Assembly (NCBI GenBank): GCA_000442125.1
Contig: KE546965.1
Span: 62,001-126,000 of the forward strand
Source: Opeltia flavorubescens
Lineage: Eukaryota; Ascomycota; Lecanoromycetes; Teloschistales; Teloschistaceae
DNA: 64,000 nt
Direction of reading: 5' to 3'
The notes beneath the pieces are model-generated. The model did no database searches, had not been told where the DNA came from, and saw nothing but the letters and a program-made list of their open reading frames with translations. Each line of letters opens with the position of its first letter. Position 1 is the stretch's first letter. Below, piece by piece: positions 1 through 10,598 of the stretch. Made by a program: the position numbers and the translations under genes.

Positions 1-830
1 CAGAAGAGATACCGGGAAGGGCTTGAGCCCTACTTGTTACTTTAGCAATGACTCACTGACTCATCTCCATTCACACGATATTGAAATGATCAGTATGCTG
101 TCGGTACCTTTGGAATACAGACTCTTCAACGCATGACTCATCGACACAGACCTAAGTTATTACTAGGATTTGCCATTCACTGTCTCAATAAGAGTCATAC
201 ACTACGGTGTCAATAGTTTGCTTAGACGGATGAGACGCGATGATCTCGCGCAGAATGAAGGTCAATAAGGAGATTAGGATACTCTTTCGATGTCCGTAGA
301 ACTTCTAGTCACGGGTCATATTGAACCTCACTCTAGCTTGGCAGCGCTTATATGCAGGATGAAGTGTGGCAGGTTTGAGACGCACGTTCGCTGTCTGGAA
401 CGTGAAGTCTGAAAGGCTGCTGCAAGCCAGGAGTCAAGCTCGAGGAATGTTCGACGGTTGGAACTTAGAAGGAGGATAATTCTCCTTTGTGGGTCAAAAC
501 CATACACAAACTTTACGACTTTGAGGGTTCGGTCGTACCATTTCCTCAAAATGTTCAATGCTTAATATCCTTGTTGTCCAAAGGGACGGCGCAATATTAG
601 CCAAATCGAAGTTTAAAACATACAACAATGGAAGAGCCTCACCAGCAAGAGAATTACAGCATAAATGGAGTGCCATGATCCTGCGGACAAAGAGTGCAGG
701 ATGCATAGTTGCCTTGTTTCGTTCAAGCGGCGTTGAGCCTCATATAACGCTGGTCTTCGACCACGAGATAAATCCACAATCCTTGCGATATTAGACCGCC
801 AAACATTCGAAAAAGTGAATCTCGTTATAG
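1..830. other. Intergenic, no gene seen; TGACTCA cluster at left edge
   Basis: I see no convincing coding frame here. Three perfect TGACTCA sites (49-55, 57-63, 134-140) lie within 92 bp, the binding core of Gcn4/Cpc-1/AP-1 type bZIP factors. They may belong to the promoter of a gene left of the window. Nothing else stands out. Confidence 0.5.
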
Positions 831-2398
831 ATGATTGCTCAGAGTCCTCCTACCGGACGTCGGCGGAAGATCGAGACCGCGAGCAGCGATGTCTCGGCCA
901 TCGCACCAGAGGTTGATACTACAGTACTCGCACCGGAATGGCGGGGAGACAATGTTCCTCCAGAGGTAAAAGCGATGTGCGAGCAAAGACTATGAAGACT
1001 ACGATGCTAACCAGCGATGCAGATGGCTCCGAGTCGGGCTATGCAAGTATCTTATGGCAATTCTCCGCCCGAAGCACTCGCGATCTCATCTTCGGAACGC
1101 GTGAATGATCTGCCTTCGGGAGATACGACGCCTATCTCTAAGTTGCGCAAGAGGATTGTCGTCTTAGTTTTGGTGGCCCTAGTAATGATCGCAATGGCCT
1201 TGGGCATTGGTCTAGGCATTGGCTTGAGACATACTCAAAGCACAGATGCACCAGGCCCATCGAGTCTACCAAAGTATTCATCCACCCTATACCGCCAAAG
1301 TAATACTGAGAATTGATGCAGTAATACAGTCACGAACACAACTATACCCGACAACTCACCAGTACATGGAATAATGTTCAATACCTCGTTTGCTGCAGTC
1401 ACTCGTCCTGGCGGTAATCGGGAAGTCTATTTCCAGGAACGTACTGGGGCACTTCGTCGGGCCCTTTATTCCTCTCAAGTGAACATGTGGCATACCTCCA
1501 CTGATCAACGTTTGCCCGCTAATGCGAGAAACAACACACCGTTGGTCGCATTTTATCATGACATGGACCGATTATTTTTATTTTACGTTGCATCTGAAAC
1601 CAACTTCTTGAAGTGTGTGGATTGGTTTGGTGATGATTGCTATCTATCATTGCCGGATCTTATCGTAGCTACAGACTCTCAAGACCTCTCCGTATCATTT
1701 ATCGACGACTGGAATAATAACTCTTCGGCATTTTCACCATCCATCGTACTAACCTACCAGGACTCTTCTCAAGATCTTGTAGTCGTATTGGGGACGACGA
1801 ATGAAACAGTTGATGATTGGAAGTGGTATTACGAGACCGATAATTTCAAGATGGACGGCGTTACTCTTGCCACAGCATGTAGTAGCGTCTTACAGTCCGA
1901 TGACGGGTTCACCGAGCTAAATTCGGCAGAGATGCTTTGCTTTACAAAGCCAGCGAAACGCTCTGTCTCACCCCAGGTGGAGGATTCGATGTTGATGTTG
2001 ATATTGTTCGAGTACAATCGTAGTGTGTCGGGTAATAGCTCCATTAACCTTGGTCCGTTAAGTCACTGGTAAATCAGTGAGTGGTTTGAGACTTACGATC
2101 TATAGTTACACCGTTTCCATGGAGTTCTGGCGCGGTTGGCACGAATATAGCCCTAATAGCATCGTCATCATCATCACAGCAAGCAGCAGTGTGGTATAAC
2201 CAATCACAAGTTGAGTCTTCCCATGTCGCACCAAGCTCCGATTTTCCTTTTCCTCACTTCGCAAGCACGTTCGCAAACAGCTCAAACAACACCTATCTCT
2301 ACCATCAGCTGAGTGACTCTATCATTGCCGAAGAGCTCTGGGACGGTGACACAAGCGGCTTCTGGATCTCGAAGAACATCACCATTGAAACGACATGA
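831..2398 (+). pseudogene. Decayed membrane-anchored fucose-lectin-like protein
   Basis: Exon 1 is 831-965. Intron 966-1022 (57 bp, with a gctaac branch site) joins in phase to exon 2 (1023-2068); a probable intron 2069-2105 precedes exon 3 (2106-2398). The product would have a polar cytosolic arm, one membrane helix (about 1155-1226, ending LGIGLGIGL), a Ser/Thr/Asn stalk, and an ectodomain beginning HGIMFNTSFAAVTRPGGN with repeated beta-strand motifs and N-glycosylation sites. This is the usual plan of Leotiomycete membrane proteins with a fungal fucose-specific lectin-like domain. An in-frame TGA at 1314-1316 falls in the stalk, where no plausible intron removes it. The best frame of exon 3 (VTPFPWSSGAVGTN...) is also out of phase with exon 2. 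Two independent lesions suggest a pseudogene. A rare splice form or sequence errors remain possible. Confidence 0.6.
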
Positions 2399-3077
2399 TG
2401 CTTCAGTTACCTAGGTGCAGGACACCTAATATTCCACCTCGTGATCAAGTTGACGTAGAAATTAGTGTTGGATCTACTCCTGGGGGAAAAGACCCAAAGG
2501 CGTTTTGCGCTTGGATATGTATTGATTGATGCTGCCTGAATGATTCCATGTGGCTTCTGAGTAAAGAGGATACACGTCGAAGCTTGGAAGAAATTATGAT
2601 TCAATGCTTGAATAAGTTCGAATGCACCTTTATCGAATCCAATTGACCGCTTTCCTTACCATATTGTGGATTTCCTACTCGTGCAAGCTAGGAAAAGCAT
2701 ATAATGTCTCTCTGAGGAATTAAGTTCCAGCTGCTTCTACAAGTACATTATCCGGGGACCGGGGGTTGATACCAACAAGCTGACGTCGCAAACAAATTTC
2801 AAGCGGGGAGCCCGTCTATTGCCTTGTGCTCATTTTCATGATCTCTCCTTAATACAACTAACAAGGTAGTAGAATAGCCGAACGCCTGTATAAGAAAGAA
2901 GAAAACGTCAAGTGCTGTCAGATAAAATCCTACACCAAAAGGAGCTCCACTGATGGCGTGAAATTGGTGCAGAATATAGGCTAATTGACTATTGAAATGT
3001 GCATTGGGTTCATCCTTAATAATTAGCTCTAAAACAGCAATAAAGAATCATATTCGACAAGGATCGGTGATAAAGTC
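2399..3077. other. Intergenic, nothing recognised
   Basis: This is the stretch between the 3' ends of the lectin-like pseudogene and the HET gene, which converge here. No coding frame, RNA gene or repeat was recognised. Confidence 0.5.
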
Positions 3078-5132
3078 TCATTCAATCTCAACAGTCCTCC
3101 ACTCCCTCGCAAGCTCAACAGCCTCTCCGCGCATAACACCATGGACGTAAGCGTCTCCAACGAGTGTAAAGTAGCCGGTGTCTGGCTTCTCGCGTAGGAT
3201 GTAAGGGACTTCAGCGCCGGCTAATAGCCAAAGAGAGTCGCCTGGAGATACTGAGGGCGTACCGAGCCCCATCAAGCCACCTTTCGTTGTAAAAAATCTA
3301 GCATTTTTGATCTCTCGAACGGCATCATAGTAGGCCGACAGATTCTTGACCCAGTCATTCCACCAATCGGGTGAATCAGGACTCTCCGAAGATGGATTTT
3401 CATAGAGGTCCGCAAGCCGACGGTATTGTTCGGCAGGTCGTATGAGCCCGCTTGTATCATTCATCGCTAGCCGGTCTAGAGTCTGTAATGCCGCGATACG
3501 CTTTTCACTCGGAGTAGTCATGAGACCATGAGCAGCTTTGAGAGTGAACCAGTCTCGAAATGAGTTCGCCAAATGCTCAATCGCTGCAGAATCCGAAAGC
3601 AATGATCGCTTGACGGTAATGGTATATCCTCCGTTTTCTATATCGCCAATTAATGTCCTCCAGAACGCCTCAATTTTACTTCCACCCTTGATATAGGTGT
3701 TGTCCATGTCAACCAGGGGTTGTAACCATTCCAAAGATTTCCACGTTCCAATCAGGGTCAACATGTGAGGTCCCACTTGAGATACTGTATCAATGTTCGA
3801 AGCACCAAGAGACAGCAGTCGACCGTTACCCCGGATTTGCCACTCAGATTCCATGTGTTTGGAAGCGGAGTAAAGCCCGTCCTGCCCAAACCCTATACCT
3901 TTGGGACCGGTATTAATGAAATCTGGCACCCATGAGGGTAGATCATGCCTGTTTCGCCTGTTTCTATATATTGCGTCTTCAACGCGAGAGAGGTTGGTGA
4001 GCCCCCGGAATTCCTTCAAGAGTACAACTGTGGCTTCTGTGTAGACTTCAGCAACTGTCTTCGTATAATCTGGAATTATCGAATTCTGGATGTTTCTATC
4101 TCGACGTGGCCATTGGCATAAGCCCAGCAGAGCATATATCTTGTCCCTTGGATCTGACGCGTTGAGAGCATGACCTGCTATGATCACATGTGTGAATTTA
4201 TGGTCATCTTCAGTCCTCAATTTTTCCTGGAGTTCATTTATTATAGCAAGGCATGAGCCAGGTTCAGGTATGGAGAATCCTGCAGCTTCAGCATCTTTAT
4301 CTTTGAGCGTATCCTTCCATTCACTGACAGAATCTAAAATGTAAAGAGAGATCTTCAGAAGAGAGTTGTATGGAATGATCGTATTTCCACATAACACAAC
4401 AGAATGCTCTGCAACTACCATTTCTTGGACTATCCAGATCCTCGTGAACCAAGATCTCTCGAGCAGTGGAGTTAGCGCAATCCAGTCGTTTTCATTAACC
4501 ATTGTACCTCTAAGCTCTCTTTCATGGATGCAATCCTTCATTGGATCTATGTATCGAAGTTCCCAATAGTCTGCTGAAGCGAGTATATTGAGAAGCCGTA
4601 CTGCGGGACCTGTAAACTCGTCCTGCTCGCCAAGCCAGACTAATGTGCCACTCGCGCGTGTATAGATGTCTGTCATCAGCAGCAATTGCTGGTTTCTCTC
4701 CTCAATATTGTCCTGGTCAATGCAAATAGCGTCGATCCAAAGCCAAGTGGACAATCCGATTGATCTCCAGACAAGCAGGAAATGGAGAAGATTCGCAGTA
4801 ACCCACATCAACTCGCCGTTGCATATTATGGGACAACATCGTCTATTGGTCATACCCTTTTGTGCGGCTGCAAATGAAGGTGGACCCCAAGTGTAGGAAA
4901 GAGCGTAATACTCAGGCAAGTTTGAGGACTCGAATACTTCAAGCGAGCAGGACATGAGTCCATCGCAGGCTGTAGGATGAAGTCGAAGTAATCTTAATGA
5001 GGAGGATTCGCATACTGGTAGTGTTTGGTAGATACCCTCGTGGTAGGACGTAGCTGTGTGAGGTGCATGGCTGATGATGTTTCTTGGGGCGGCATAGGGC
5101 GATTGCAGTAACGCTTGCAGTTTGTCGTCCAT
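3078..5132 (-). CDS. HET-domain (heterokaryon incompatibility) protein, HET-6 type
   Basis: A single open frame of 684 residues. The N-terminal HET domain shows its blocks in order: YYALSYTWGPP (about residues 75-85), LWIDAICIDQDN (about 130-141), the ARASG-like segment before VWLGEQDE, and RSWFTRIWIVQEM. DPRDKIYALLGL follows. The C-terminal third has the PGDSLWLLAGAEVPYILR and DAYVHGVM elements usual at the end of HET-6-like proteins, so the gene looks complete. HET domains trigger cell death on non-self recognition in some fungi, but most family members are uncharacterised and the partner here is unknown. I chose the ATG at 5132 because it precedes the conserved part by a normal distance. 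No intron is needed. Confidence 0.9.
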   Translation of the reverse strand: MDDKLQALLQSPYAAPRNIISHAPHTATSYHEGIYQTLPVCESSSLRLLRLHPTACDGLMSCSLEVFESSNLPEYYALSYTWGPPSFAAAQKGMTNRRCCPIICNGELMWVTANLLHFLLVWRSIGLSTWLWIDAICIDQDNIEERNQQLLLMTDIYTRASGTLVWLGEQDEFTGPAVRLLNILASADYWELRYIDPMKDCIHERELRGTMVNENDWIALTPLLERSWFTRIWIVQEMVVAEHSVVLCGNTIIPYNSLLKISLYILDSVSEWKDTLKDKDAEAAGFSIPEPGSCLAIINELQEKLRTEDDHKFTHVIIAGHALNASDPRDKIYALLGLCQWPRRDRNIQNSIIPDYTKTVAEVYTEATVVLLKEFRGLTNLSRVEDAIYRNRRNRHDLPSWVPDFINTGPKGIGFGQDGLYSASKHMESEWQIRGNGRLLSLGASNIDTVSQVGPHMLTLIGTWKSLEWLQPLVDMDNTYIKGGSKIEAFWRTLIGDIENGGYTITVKRSLLSDSAAIEHLANSFRDWFTLKAAHGLMTTPSEKRIAALQTLDRLAMNDTSGLIRPAEQYRRLADLYENPSSESPDSPDWWNDWVKNLSAYYDAVREIKNARFFTTKGGLMGLGTPSVSPGDSLWLLAGAEVPYILREKPDTGYFTLVGDAYVHGVMRGEAVELAREWRTVEIE

Positions 5133-5709
5133 GGCGCGTAGTGCTATCAGCTAGCAACGTCAGATAGATCCCTAGCCGAAACAAGTGGCATGAGGATATG
5201 TAGCAGCTGATACTTCATTATACCAAAAGTGAGGAGGCGAGCGTTCCGAGAGAAGAGAGTAAGCTGTCAGCACGATGGTGGGGCTTGCATGTAAGAATGA
5301 TTGGATCCGTATTTGCCCGAAGCCCTACGAGTCTGAGGATGTCTGATGCGATCGATGGTCGCGCAACATTATTCTGTGGTAAAATTCCATCCTATCTTTA
5401 ATCATCCGCAATGTTTTCCTTCTAAGCAGGCGACAAGCCTGACGGGAGGAAGCCACACCACTTCAACGATTCCCAATAGCAGCACTTGTATCATACTATC
5501 CGCCATTGTCATCCACATTGAATGGAGATATTATAACGCAATTCTACCCAATCAGTTCTCGCCCGGAAATTCGATAAACAATTTTCCTTTACCTTCCCTT
5601 ACTACACTACGGTATAACTGCATTATGGATTTTTTGAATCCATATCATACTAGGATTATCGTATCTTTCGCGGAAATGACACTTCGAATAAAATCAGCAT
5701 ATCGGTGGA
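5133..5709. other. Intergenic, nothing recognised
   Basis: This is the 5' flank of the HET gene and the 3' flank of the GFA gene. Open frames on the plus strand near 5700-5900 are Pro/Ser-rich shadows of the GFA gene. No other feature was seen. Confidence 0.5.
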
Positions 5710-6147
5710 TCAAACATCCCCCTCACCAACCCCAAACCCCCCCTCCTCACCCGGTGGATTCCCCTCCCACCTCTCCGCCCCCTCCGGAATCCTAACAACC
5801 GCCTCTTTACACCAAATATGCACCGCACCCCTTAAGTCCCTCAAATCATCCAAACATCCGCCTTTCACACTCAGCATCTTCCCCCATTCCCCACTATGAG
5901 TGAGTCTACTCCCGCACCTCGTGCAGAAGGAGCACAATAGGTCTCGGCCCGATGCTGTGCGCCGAACAAACGTGCCTATTGCGCCCGGAAAGGGGGGAAG
6001 GAGATTAAATTGTGGGAAGACGGCTGTGATGCCGAAGGCGGAGGAGCTTTGATGTCGGCATTCGGTGCAGTGGCAGATGTAGATTTTGAGTGGCTGGGGG
6101 AGGGGGGNGGTGAATTTTATGAGGGAACATTGACAATGTCCTTCCAT
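5710..6147 (-). CDS. GFA/CENP-V-type zinc protein
   Basis: A 145-residue protein starting MEGHCQCSLIKF. It has the full cysteine pattern of the GFA (glutathione-dependent formaldehyde-activating enzyme)/CENP-V fold: HCQC near the start, CHCTECRHQSSSAFG (about residues 25-39), and CSFCTRCGSRL (about 71-81). These cysteines bind structural and catalytic zinc. I took the ATG at 6147 rather than the frame opening at 6228 because GxCxC normally lies 3-6 residues from the start. One N (6108) falls in the coding region, near residue 14. Fungal members are usually annotated as GFA-domain proteins of unknown substrate; a role in formaldehyde detoxification should not be assumed. The C-terminus is Gly/Glu-rich and weakly conserved-looking. 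Confidence 0.8.
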   Translation of the reverse strand: MEGHCQCSLIKFTXPLPQPLKIYICHCTECRHQSSSAFGITAVFPQFNLLPPFPGAIGTFVRRTASGRDLLCSFCTRCGSRLTHSGEWGKMLSVKGGCLDDLRDLRGAVHIWCKEAVVRIPEGAERWEGNPPGEEGGFGVGEGDV

Positions 6148-6932
6148 TGTGGGTTCTGTAGTATAGCGCTGGAGATATATGCTGAATAGGAATGTCGGAG
6201 ATGATTCTTCAAGATTTGTTGAGATCAAGAGTGATATTCGGGTATGGCGGTGAACAAAGTGATCGCGGTCGCTTATACCTTCCTGCTACGGCGGGGTCGG
6301 ATCTATTTATCAATACCACCACAGAAGATACTCTAGGGGTTCATCCTACCTTATTGTCAAAATCCCCAGCTCCAAGTCGTATTCAATGGCAATGATGAGT
6401 TCAAAGACGGACGAAAAAGAGTTACGCGAGTAGTGCCATTTCTGTCGAGGTCATGTTGCCTTCCAAAGATCATCCTCTACATTCATCGCGCTCAAATATG
6501 GACGTTGATAAGCTGACCATCATGTCCGATTGTGAGTCCGTTAGTATATCTTTATCACTTGAAAGATTCCTAGCTTGAATCTAAGCAAGCGCCTGAATCC
6601 TGGCTCAATAATTACAGAAAGTGCGAATGATGGGCCAAAAGGAAGAATTCCATCCGCATATTTTTGGTCAAGCGTCTTGGTAATAGTTAGTCTCTGGGTA
6701 ATTCAAGTTTCGGTCTTGCTACGAGGTCATATTGATATCAACCATTCAACGGGTCGCATATCTAAATATAGTTCTTCGTATGGGTTCTCTGGTGGGTTTG
6801 CTCCACAGACGGTATGCGACATCCGCCCAATCCATGACGCTTGGCTACCAAACCCTCTCGCAATTACTCAATATCTCGAGCTCTTCCTTTTTGTGCAGCC
6901 ATACGCTCCAGCAAGGACATCACGACGTCGAT
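6148..6932. other. Intergenic, likely shared promoter region
   Basis: This lies between the divergent GFA gene (minus) and the secreted-protein gene (plus). Open frames in 6192-6930 show no family features. No exon could be supported. Confidence 0.4.
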
Positions 6933-7928
6933 ATGGCCCGTTTTCTGCTCCTTTTCCTTCAGTCCATATACTTCTGCAATGCAATTAGTCCTTCCGAATC
7001 GCCATCACTAGTTTCATCAGTTCCAAAAAACACTGTCGATATCAATGAAAACTTCAATTCACTTGGAGTCCCAATCCAACCTTCTGTTTTGATAGATATA
7101 CACCTCTCCATTACCACGACCGAATCTCAGCACCTATTCAATCCAACCCAGCTATACTTCGCCCTTTTCGTTGCAATAGTACAACACTGGAGGCGTCCAG
7201 ATATCGTCCCGATTACCGAAAACAAACGCTATCGCCCGCTACAATATCCTTTTCTGGAAATCACAATCGAGCCCGCTCCAGGCCGTACTCTACTAACGAC
7301 AGCGGTCGCCGCAGCCGTTCTCCAAGTCATACTGCTACGTTTATCAAACTCAGATTTGAACCCAGAGCTGTACCGAGTTGCATTGACTACCCAGAGACCG
7401 CCTCTAGTACCCGTCGGAGTAATTCAGAACGGGTTCCGGCCTCAATCCATTTCCAACGTCAACGAAACCAATGAGGCCTCCAACACCACCAAGACCTACG
7501 AGGAATTGGAAATACCCAGTACCGGTATCACTGTAAGGCTTTCCCTCAAAGGACAAACATCCGGATACCCACTCATAACACCGCGACAATGGCTGAATGC
7601 ATTCAATATGATAACTCACTCCATATTCAGAAACAATCTCTCCACTGACCTTCTCCCTATCAATAATCCAGGAGTCCCTCAAAGAATAATGGCTCGATTC
7701 ATAGAGATATTAGGCCGTAGTTTGCTCTTGATTATCAAGTCAGCGCGTGTTCCAGAGGGGAAAGATGTGCCGACTTGGGAGGATTTGATGACGGGATTAG
7801 TCATCTCCTTACAGGAGGTGGTCTATGAGCAACGATTTGAGCCTTTACAAGCTAAGATATACAAAGACGGATGGTTGGCTGCTGAATTCGATGTCTTCTG
7901 GGAGCCAAGAGCTACTGCGACGTCTTAG
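6933..7928 (+). CDS. Unknown secreted protein with cleavable signal peptide
   Basis: 331 residues from the ATG at 6933, chosen because it starts a clear signal peptide (MARFLLLFLQSIYFCNA, then ISPSES). The frame is open further upstream, but that part reads as non-coding. The mature part has N-glycosylation sites (NET, NTT, NLS) and alternating hydrophobic segments such as FLEITIEPAPGRTLLTTAVA and a WEDLMTGLVISLQEVVY helix near the C-terminus. It has one cysteine in the signal region and almost none afterwards, so it is not a disulfide-rich effector. I do not recognise the family. A cell-wall or extracellular role is likely from the leader alone. No intron is needed. Confidence 0.6.
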   Translation: MARFLLLFLQSIYFCNAISPSESPSLVSSVPKNTVDINENFNSLGVPIQPSVLIDIHLSITTTESQHLFNPTQLYFALFVAIVQHWRRPDIVPITENKRYRPLQYPFLEITIEPAPGRTLLTTAVAAAVLQVILLRLSNSDLNPELYRVALTTQRPPLVPVGVIQNGFRPQSISNVNETNEASNTTKTYEELEIPSTGITVRLSLKGQTSGYPLITPRQWLNAFNMITHSIFRNNLSTDLLPINNPGVPQRIMARFIEILGRSLLLIIKSARVPEGKDVPTWEDLMTGLVISLQEVVYEQRFEPLQAKIYKDGWLAAEFDVFWEPRATATS

Positions 7929-8731
7929 AGAACTTGAAAAACATTTTGCAGAAACATTCATTCCTACGTAGGATCATTGCTATTGGCTAGATGCACGTGA
8001 GCAATGAACAGTTTGAGGACCGGCATTTGCGACCTCCCTAGCTCTTCCTACTAACGATGTAATTTCCGACTCTTATCTTATCCCTTACTATGGCACTAAA
8101 AATAGGGGCTATAAGACTACCTCGCCTTCGTTTCATTCTTTATTCACGATACAGGCTAATAGTCGACAGTATTACCTGCTTATTCCACATGTATTTAAGG
8201 CTACCAGGAACTCGGTTTATCGATATCGTTATCTTGGAAGCTCCCTGAACAAGAAGCATGGAGGGCGTACGCCAAGCTTTTTGATGCTATGAGTAGCAGG
8301 GGATGGGATAGCTAAGGTTCTCAGCATAGTTACAAGACCTTGTCTGACCCGGCTGTGTCTACCATTCGGTGTAGGACTATGCCTATTTGCTTCTCGTGAA
8401 TGCCATTTATAGCCGACCACTGCGTAAAAAGTGGGAAGGAGGTCATTATTAGCATTCCTAGATATGATTTGATCTTCACAACAACCATCGTCCAACTTCA
8501 TGGATCAAACCCATAAGATTTCTCTATCCGCAACCAAAGCTATTCAAAGCAACCTCCACCACCGCATACCGAAAAACCCATCACTCAACCAAGAGCAAAC
8601 ATATCCACAAGTCCCACAGATCAATCAGCAAGCTTTATCCGCATCGCCCCCGCCCAACAGAATTTACAAAAACCTCCGACGTCCAATTGTTTCCCGATCC
8701 TATTATTTTTCCATCCTTCCACACGTAGAAC
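7929..8731. other. Intergenic, nothing recognised
   Basis: This lies between the secreted-protein gene and the microprotein array, which points toward it. A 90-residue minus-strand frame at 8229-8501 has no family features, and I see no array copy here. Confidence 0.5.
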
Positions 8732-8839
8732 TCATCTTATCCAATTACGGTAACAATCCCAGCACTTCAAATGTCCACACCCCACACACTCCTCGCTAGG
8801 GTATGTGATGAGTTTACAACAATTACAGCAGCGCCACAT
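8732..8839 (-). CDS. Cys-rich zinc-finger-like microprotein, array copy 1
   Basis: 35 residues, read by eye because it is below usual length cut-offs. It starts MWRCCNCCKLITYPSEEC and continues VGCGHLKCWDC. The shared pattern is W-x-C-C-x-C near the start, then C-x2-C-G-H-x2-C-x2-C, enough Cys/His to bind one or two zinc ions in a ribbon- or knuckle-like fold. It has no signal peptide and is probably intracellular. The start is fixed by conservation with copies 2 and 3 (MW start). Upstream, GAGTCA elements sit at 9025-9030 and 9092-9097. The function is unknown. It could be a small adaptor or metal-binding protein. Confidence 0.65.
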   Translation of the reverse strand: MWRCCNCCKLITYPSEECVGCGHLKCWDCYRNWIR

Positions 8840-9024
8840 TTTCGCGACTCCCAGGTGAGAAGTAGGAAAGGGCTCTGGTGAATGTTTATTTCGTCAAACG
8901 AGGTCCAATATTCGCGGTGGCGATCGAACGCGAACTCACAGAGTATATTCTGTTACGGAAAATTGTCTGGGAAGTATGGAGGTAGGGGCATCGTGTCGAA
9001 ATAACTTTAGTAGCTGCGAGGGTG

Positions 9025-9097
9025 GAGTCATCTTGTATTAGGCATTGACTACGCGGTAACGGAAATCGAAAAAAAAATGAGAGTAATGCGTGAGTCA
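9025..9097 (-). promoter_or_regulatory. Paired TGACTC elements upstream of copy 1
   Basis: GAGTCA on the plus strand (TGACTC on the coding strand) occurs at 9025-9030 and 9092-9097, 67 bp apart. A similar pair recurs upstream of copies 2 and 4. This is the core of a bZIP (Gcn4/AP-1-like) half site. Its function is inferred only from recurrence. Confidence 0.4.
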
Positions 9098-9393
9098 TCA
9101 TCTGCAATTTCGGATCCGGAACACGCTCATCAACTCCATCGGGTTTGGCCATCTCCAAAAAAACCGATTTTGAAATCCTCGTGTCATAAAAATTACCCAA
9201 GCAAACATACCCCCACCACCGCATACCAAAAGAAAAACCATCATTTAGATAAATCCATCCGGAAAATGCACCCCCAAATCCTACAATCAGCAAGCTCCCC
9301 CGTCCCCCCAAAAGTTCTACACAAACTCTCCCAAATCCAACTCAATTTTCCCAATCTCATTTCCCTCCATGCTTTCCACCACCACAAAAAATA

Positions 9394-9492
9394 TCACTCA
9401 ATCTGACAACTTTCACATTGCCAGTGCCCACAACCCATGCATTGCGAGCCAGCGTAACTTTTAAGTTTGTAACACTCGCAGCAGCGCCACAT
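9394..9492 (-). CDS. Cys-rich zinc-finger-like microprotein, array copy 2
   Basis: 32 residues, the shortest copy. It starts MWRCCECYKLKSYAGSQC and continues MGCGHWQCESC, keeping every cysteine and the histidine of the family (W-x-C-C-x-C ... C-x2-C-G-H-W-x-C-x2-C). The middle (KSYAGSQ) differs from the SEE/SE of the other copies. Retention of the metal-ligand pattern amid other change suggests selection on the protein. A TATATAA box (minus strand, 9687-9693) and TGACTC (9713-9718) lie about 200 bp upstream, with a second TGACTC at 9779-9784. An N base at 9501 lies just upstream of the start and does not affect the frame. Confidence 0.65.
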   Translation of the reverse strand: MWRCCECYKLKSYAGSQCMGCGHWQCESCQIE

Positions 9493-9686
9493 CTTGTTGA
9501 NATCGTTGTGGTTTGATGATAGAGATCTGGTGCTTACTTGGTATCTTTTAATGATGAGTTATCTATCGTTAGAGTTCGATATGTGTTATGTGGTGATGGA
9601 GAAAAGATCTGTGAACGAGTTGAATTTCTCTCTAGCTTGTACGAGGGGGAAGAGTTATTTGGGAAAGACGGACCTAGGGGATTTGA

Positions 9687-9784
9687 TTATATACCCAGCG
9701 GTTGTGATCAAAGAGTCATAACCTAGGGAGTGCATAGTACAGTGGTGAAAATTAAGATAATGTCGGAGTGATCATGGTGAGTCA
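9687..9784 (-). promoter_or_regulatory. Promoter block of copy 2: TATA-like box and TGACTC pair
   Basis: On the coding strand there is a TATATAA box (9693-9687), preceded by TGACTC at 9718-9713 and again at 9784-9779. The same order occurs upstream of copies 4 and 5, about 165-200 bp before the start codon. Confidence 0.45.
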
Positions 9785-10034
9785 TCCGCACTCCCAGATA
9801 GAAAAATACGCACACTGGGCTTAACAAATACCTCCCACAATGCTCAAATCAATTAAATCGATATAGAGATTCCTCATCCCTTATCACACTACACACCAAC
9901 GAGATTATTTTCTGCATACAAACCACCCAAAACCCACCGTCACTACATCCCAAAAATTCCATCCTTCAAAAGAAACCACAATCCATAAACCAGTATCAAA
10001 AAAACTCCCGCAAGTACACACTCCTCCCCACCCA

Positions 10035-10148
10035 TCAATCAATCAATCGATCCTCACGCTGACAATCCCCACATTTCCAATGTCCACACCTCACGCACTC
10101 CTCGCTAGGGTACGTGATGAGTTTTATACATTGGCAGCAGCACCACAT
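10035..10148 (-). CDS. Cys-rich zinc-finger-like microprotein, array copy 3
   Basis: 37 residues starting MWCCCQCIKLITYPSEEC, then VRCGHWKCGDC and a charged tail (QREDRLID). It is closest to copy 1, sharing KLITYPSEECV. An extra cysteine replaces arginine at residue 3. The tail is extended by a short simple repeat (coding strand gattgattgat), which is also seen beside copy 4. The upstream promoter elements are less clear than in copies 2, 4 and 5: the nearest match is an imperfect GAGTC at about 10330. The metal-binding residues are intact, so I call it a gene. Confidence 0.65.
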   Translation of the reverse strand: MWCCCQCIKLITYPSEECVRCGHWKCGDCQREDRLID

Positions 10149-10598
10149 GCTGGCAGAACCTTTCACGTGAAGAACTGAAATGGATCTGAGAGACCGTCAC
10201 TTGCTGATCGAGATCCAGTAACTGTCGTGATAATGAAATATAGTCCGCGAAACAACTTTTTTGGAATGGAGGGAGGCTTAGGAAATATAGAAAGAAGTAG
10301 ATTGGCCGTGATCATACTAAATGCGCTGCAAAAGGAGTCGTTTGTATGGGTATTGATTATATGCATCTGTGGGTTATCCGCGATCTCACGCACGAAAACA
10401 ACGCGCTTGTCAACTTCCACAAACTTGCCAACTCGAAAAAGCAATCCACAAATCTTTTTGCAACCCCAAACTCCCCAAACCCTACAATCTCCGCCTACTA
10501 AAATCTCATCTTTCAATGCACGCTTTATCTACATAACCATATTGATAGTAATAAATCTCCCGCATACTATATGCCAAATCTTCTCTACCCCCAATCAA

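Noticed and set aside
1294-1316. A 22-bp gt...ag segment that could remove the stop in the lectin-like gene
   Set aside because: Far too short for a fungal spliceosomal intron, so I treat the stop as a lesion.
5346-5899. Pro/Ser-rich plus-strand frames near the GFA gene
   Set aside because: The part beyond 5700 is the complement of a clearly conserved zinc protein, and the rest has no family features.
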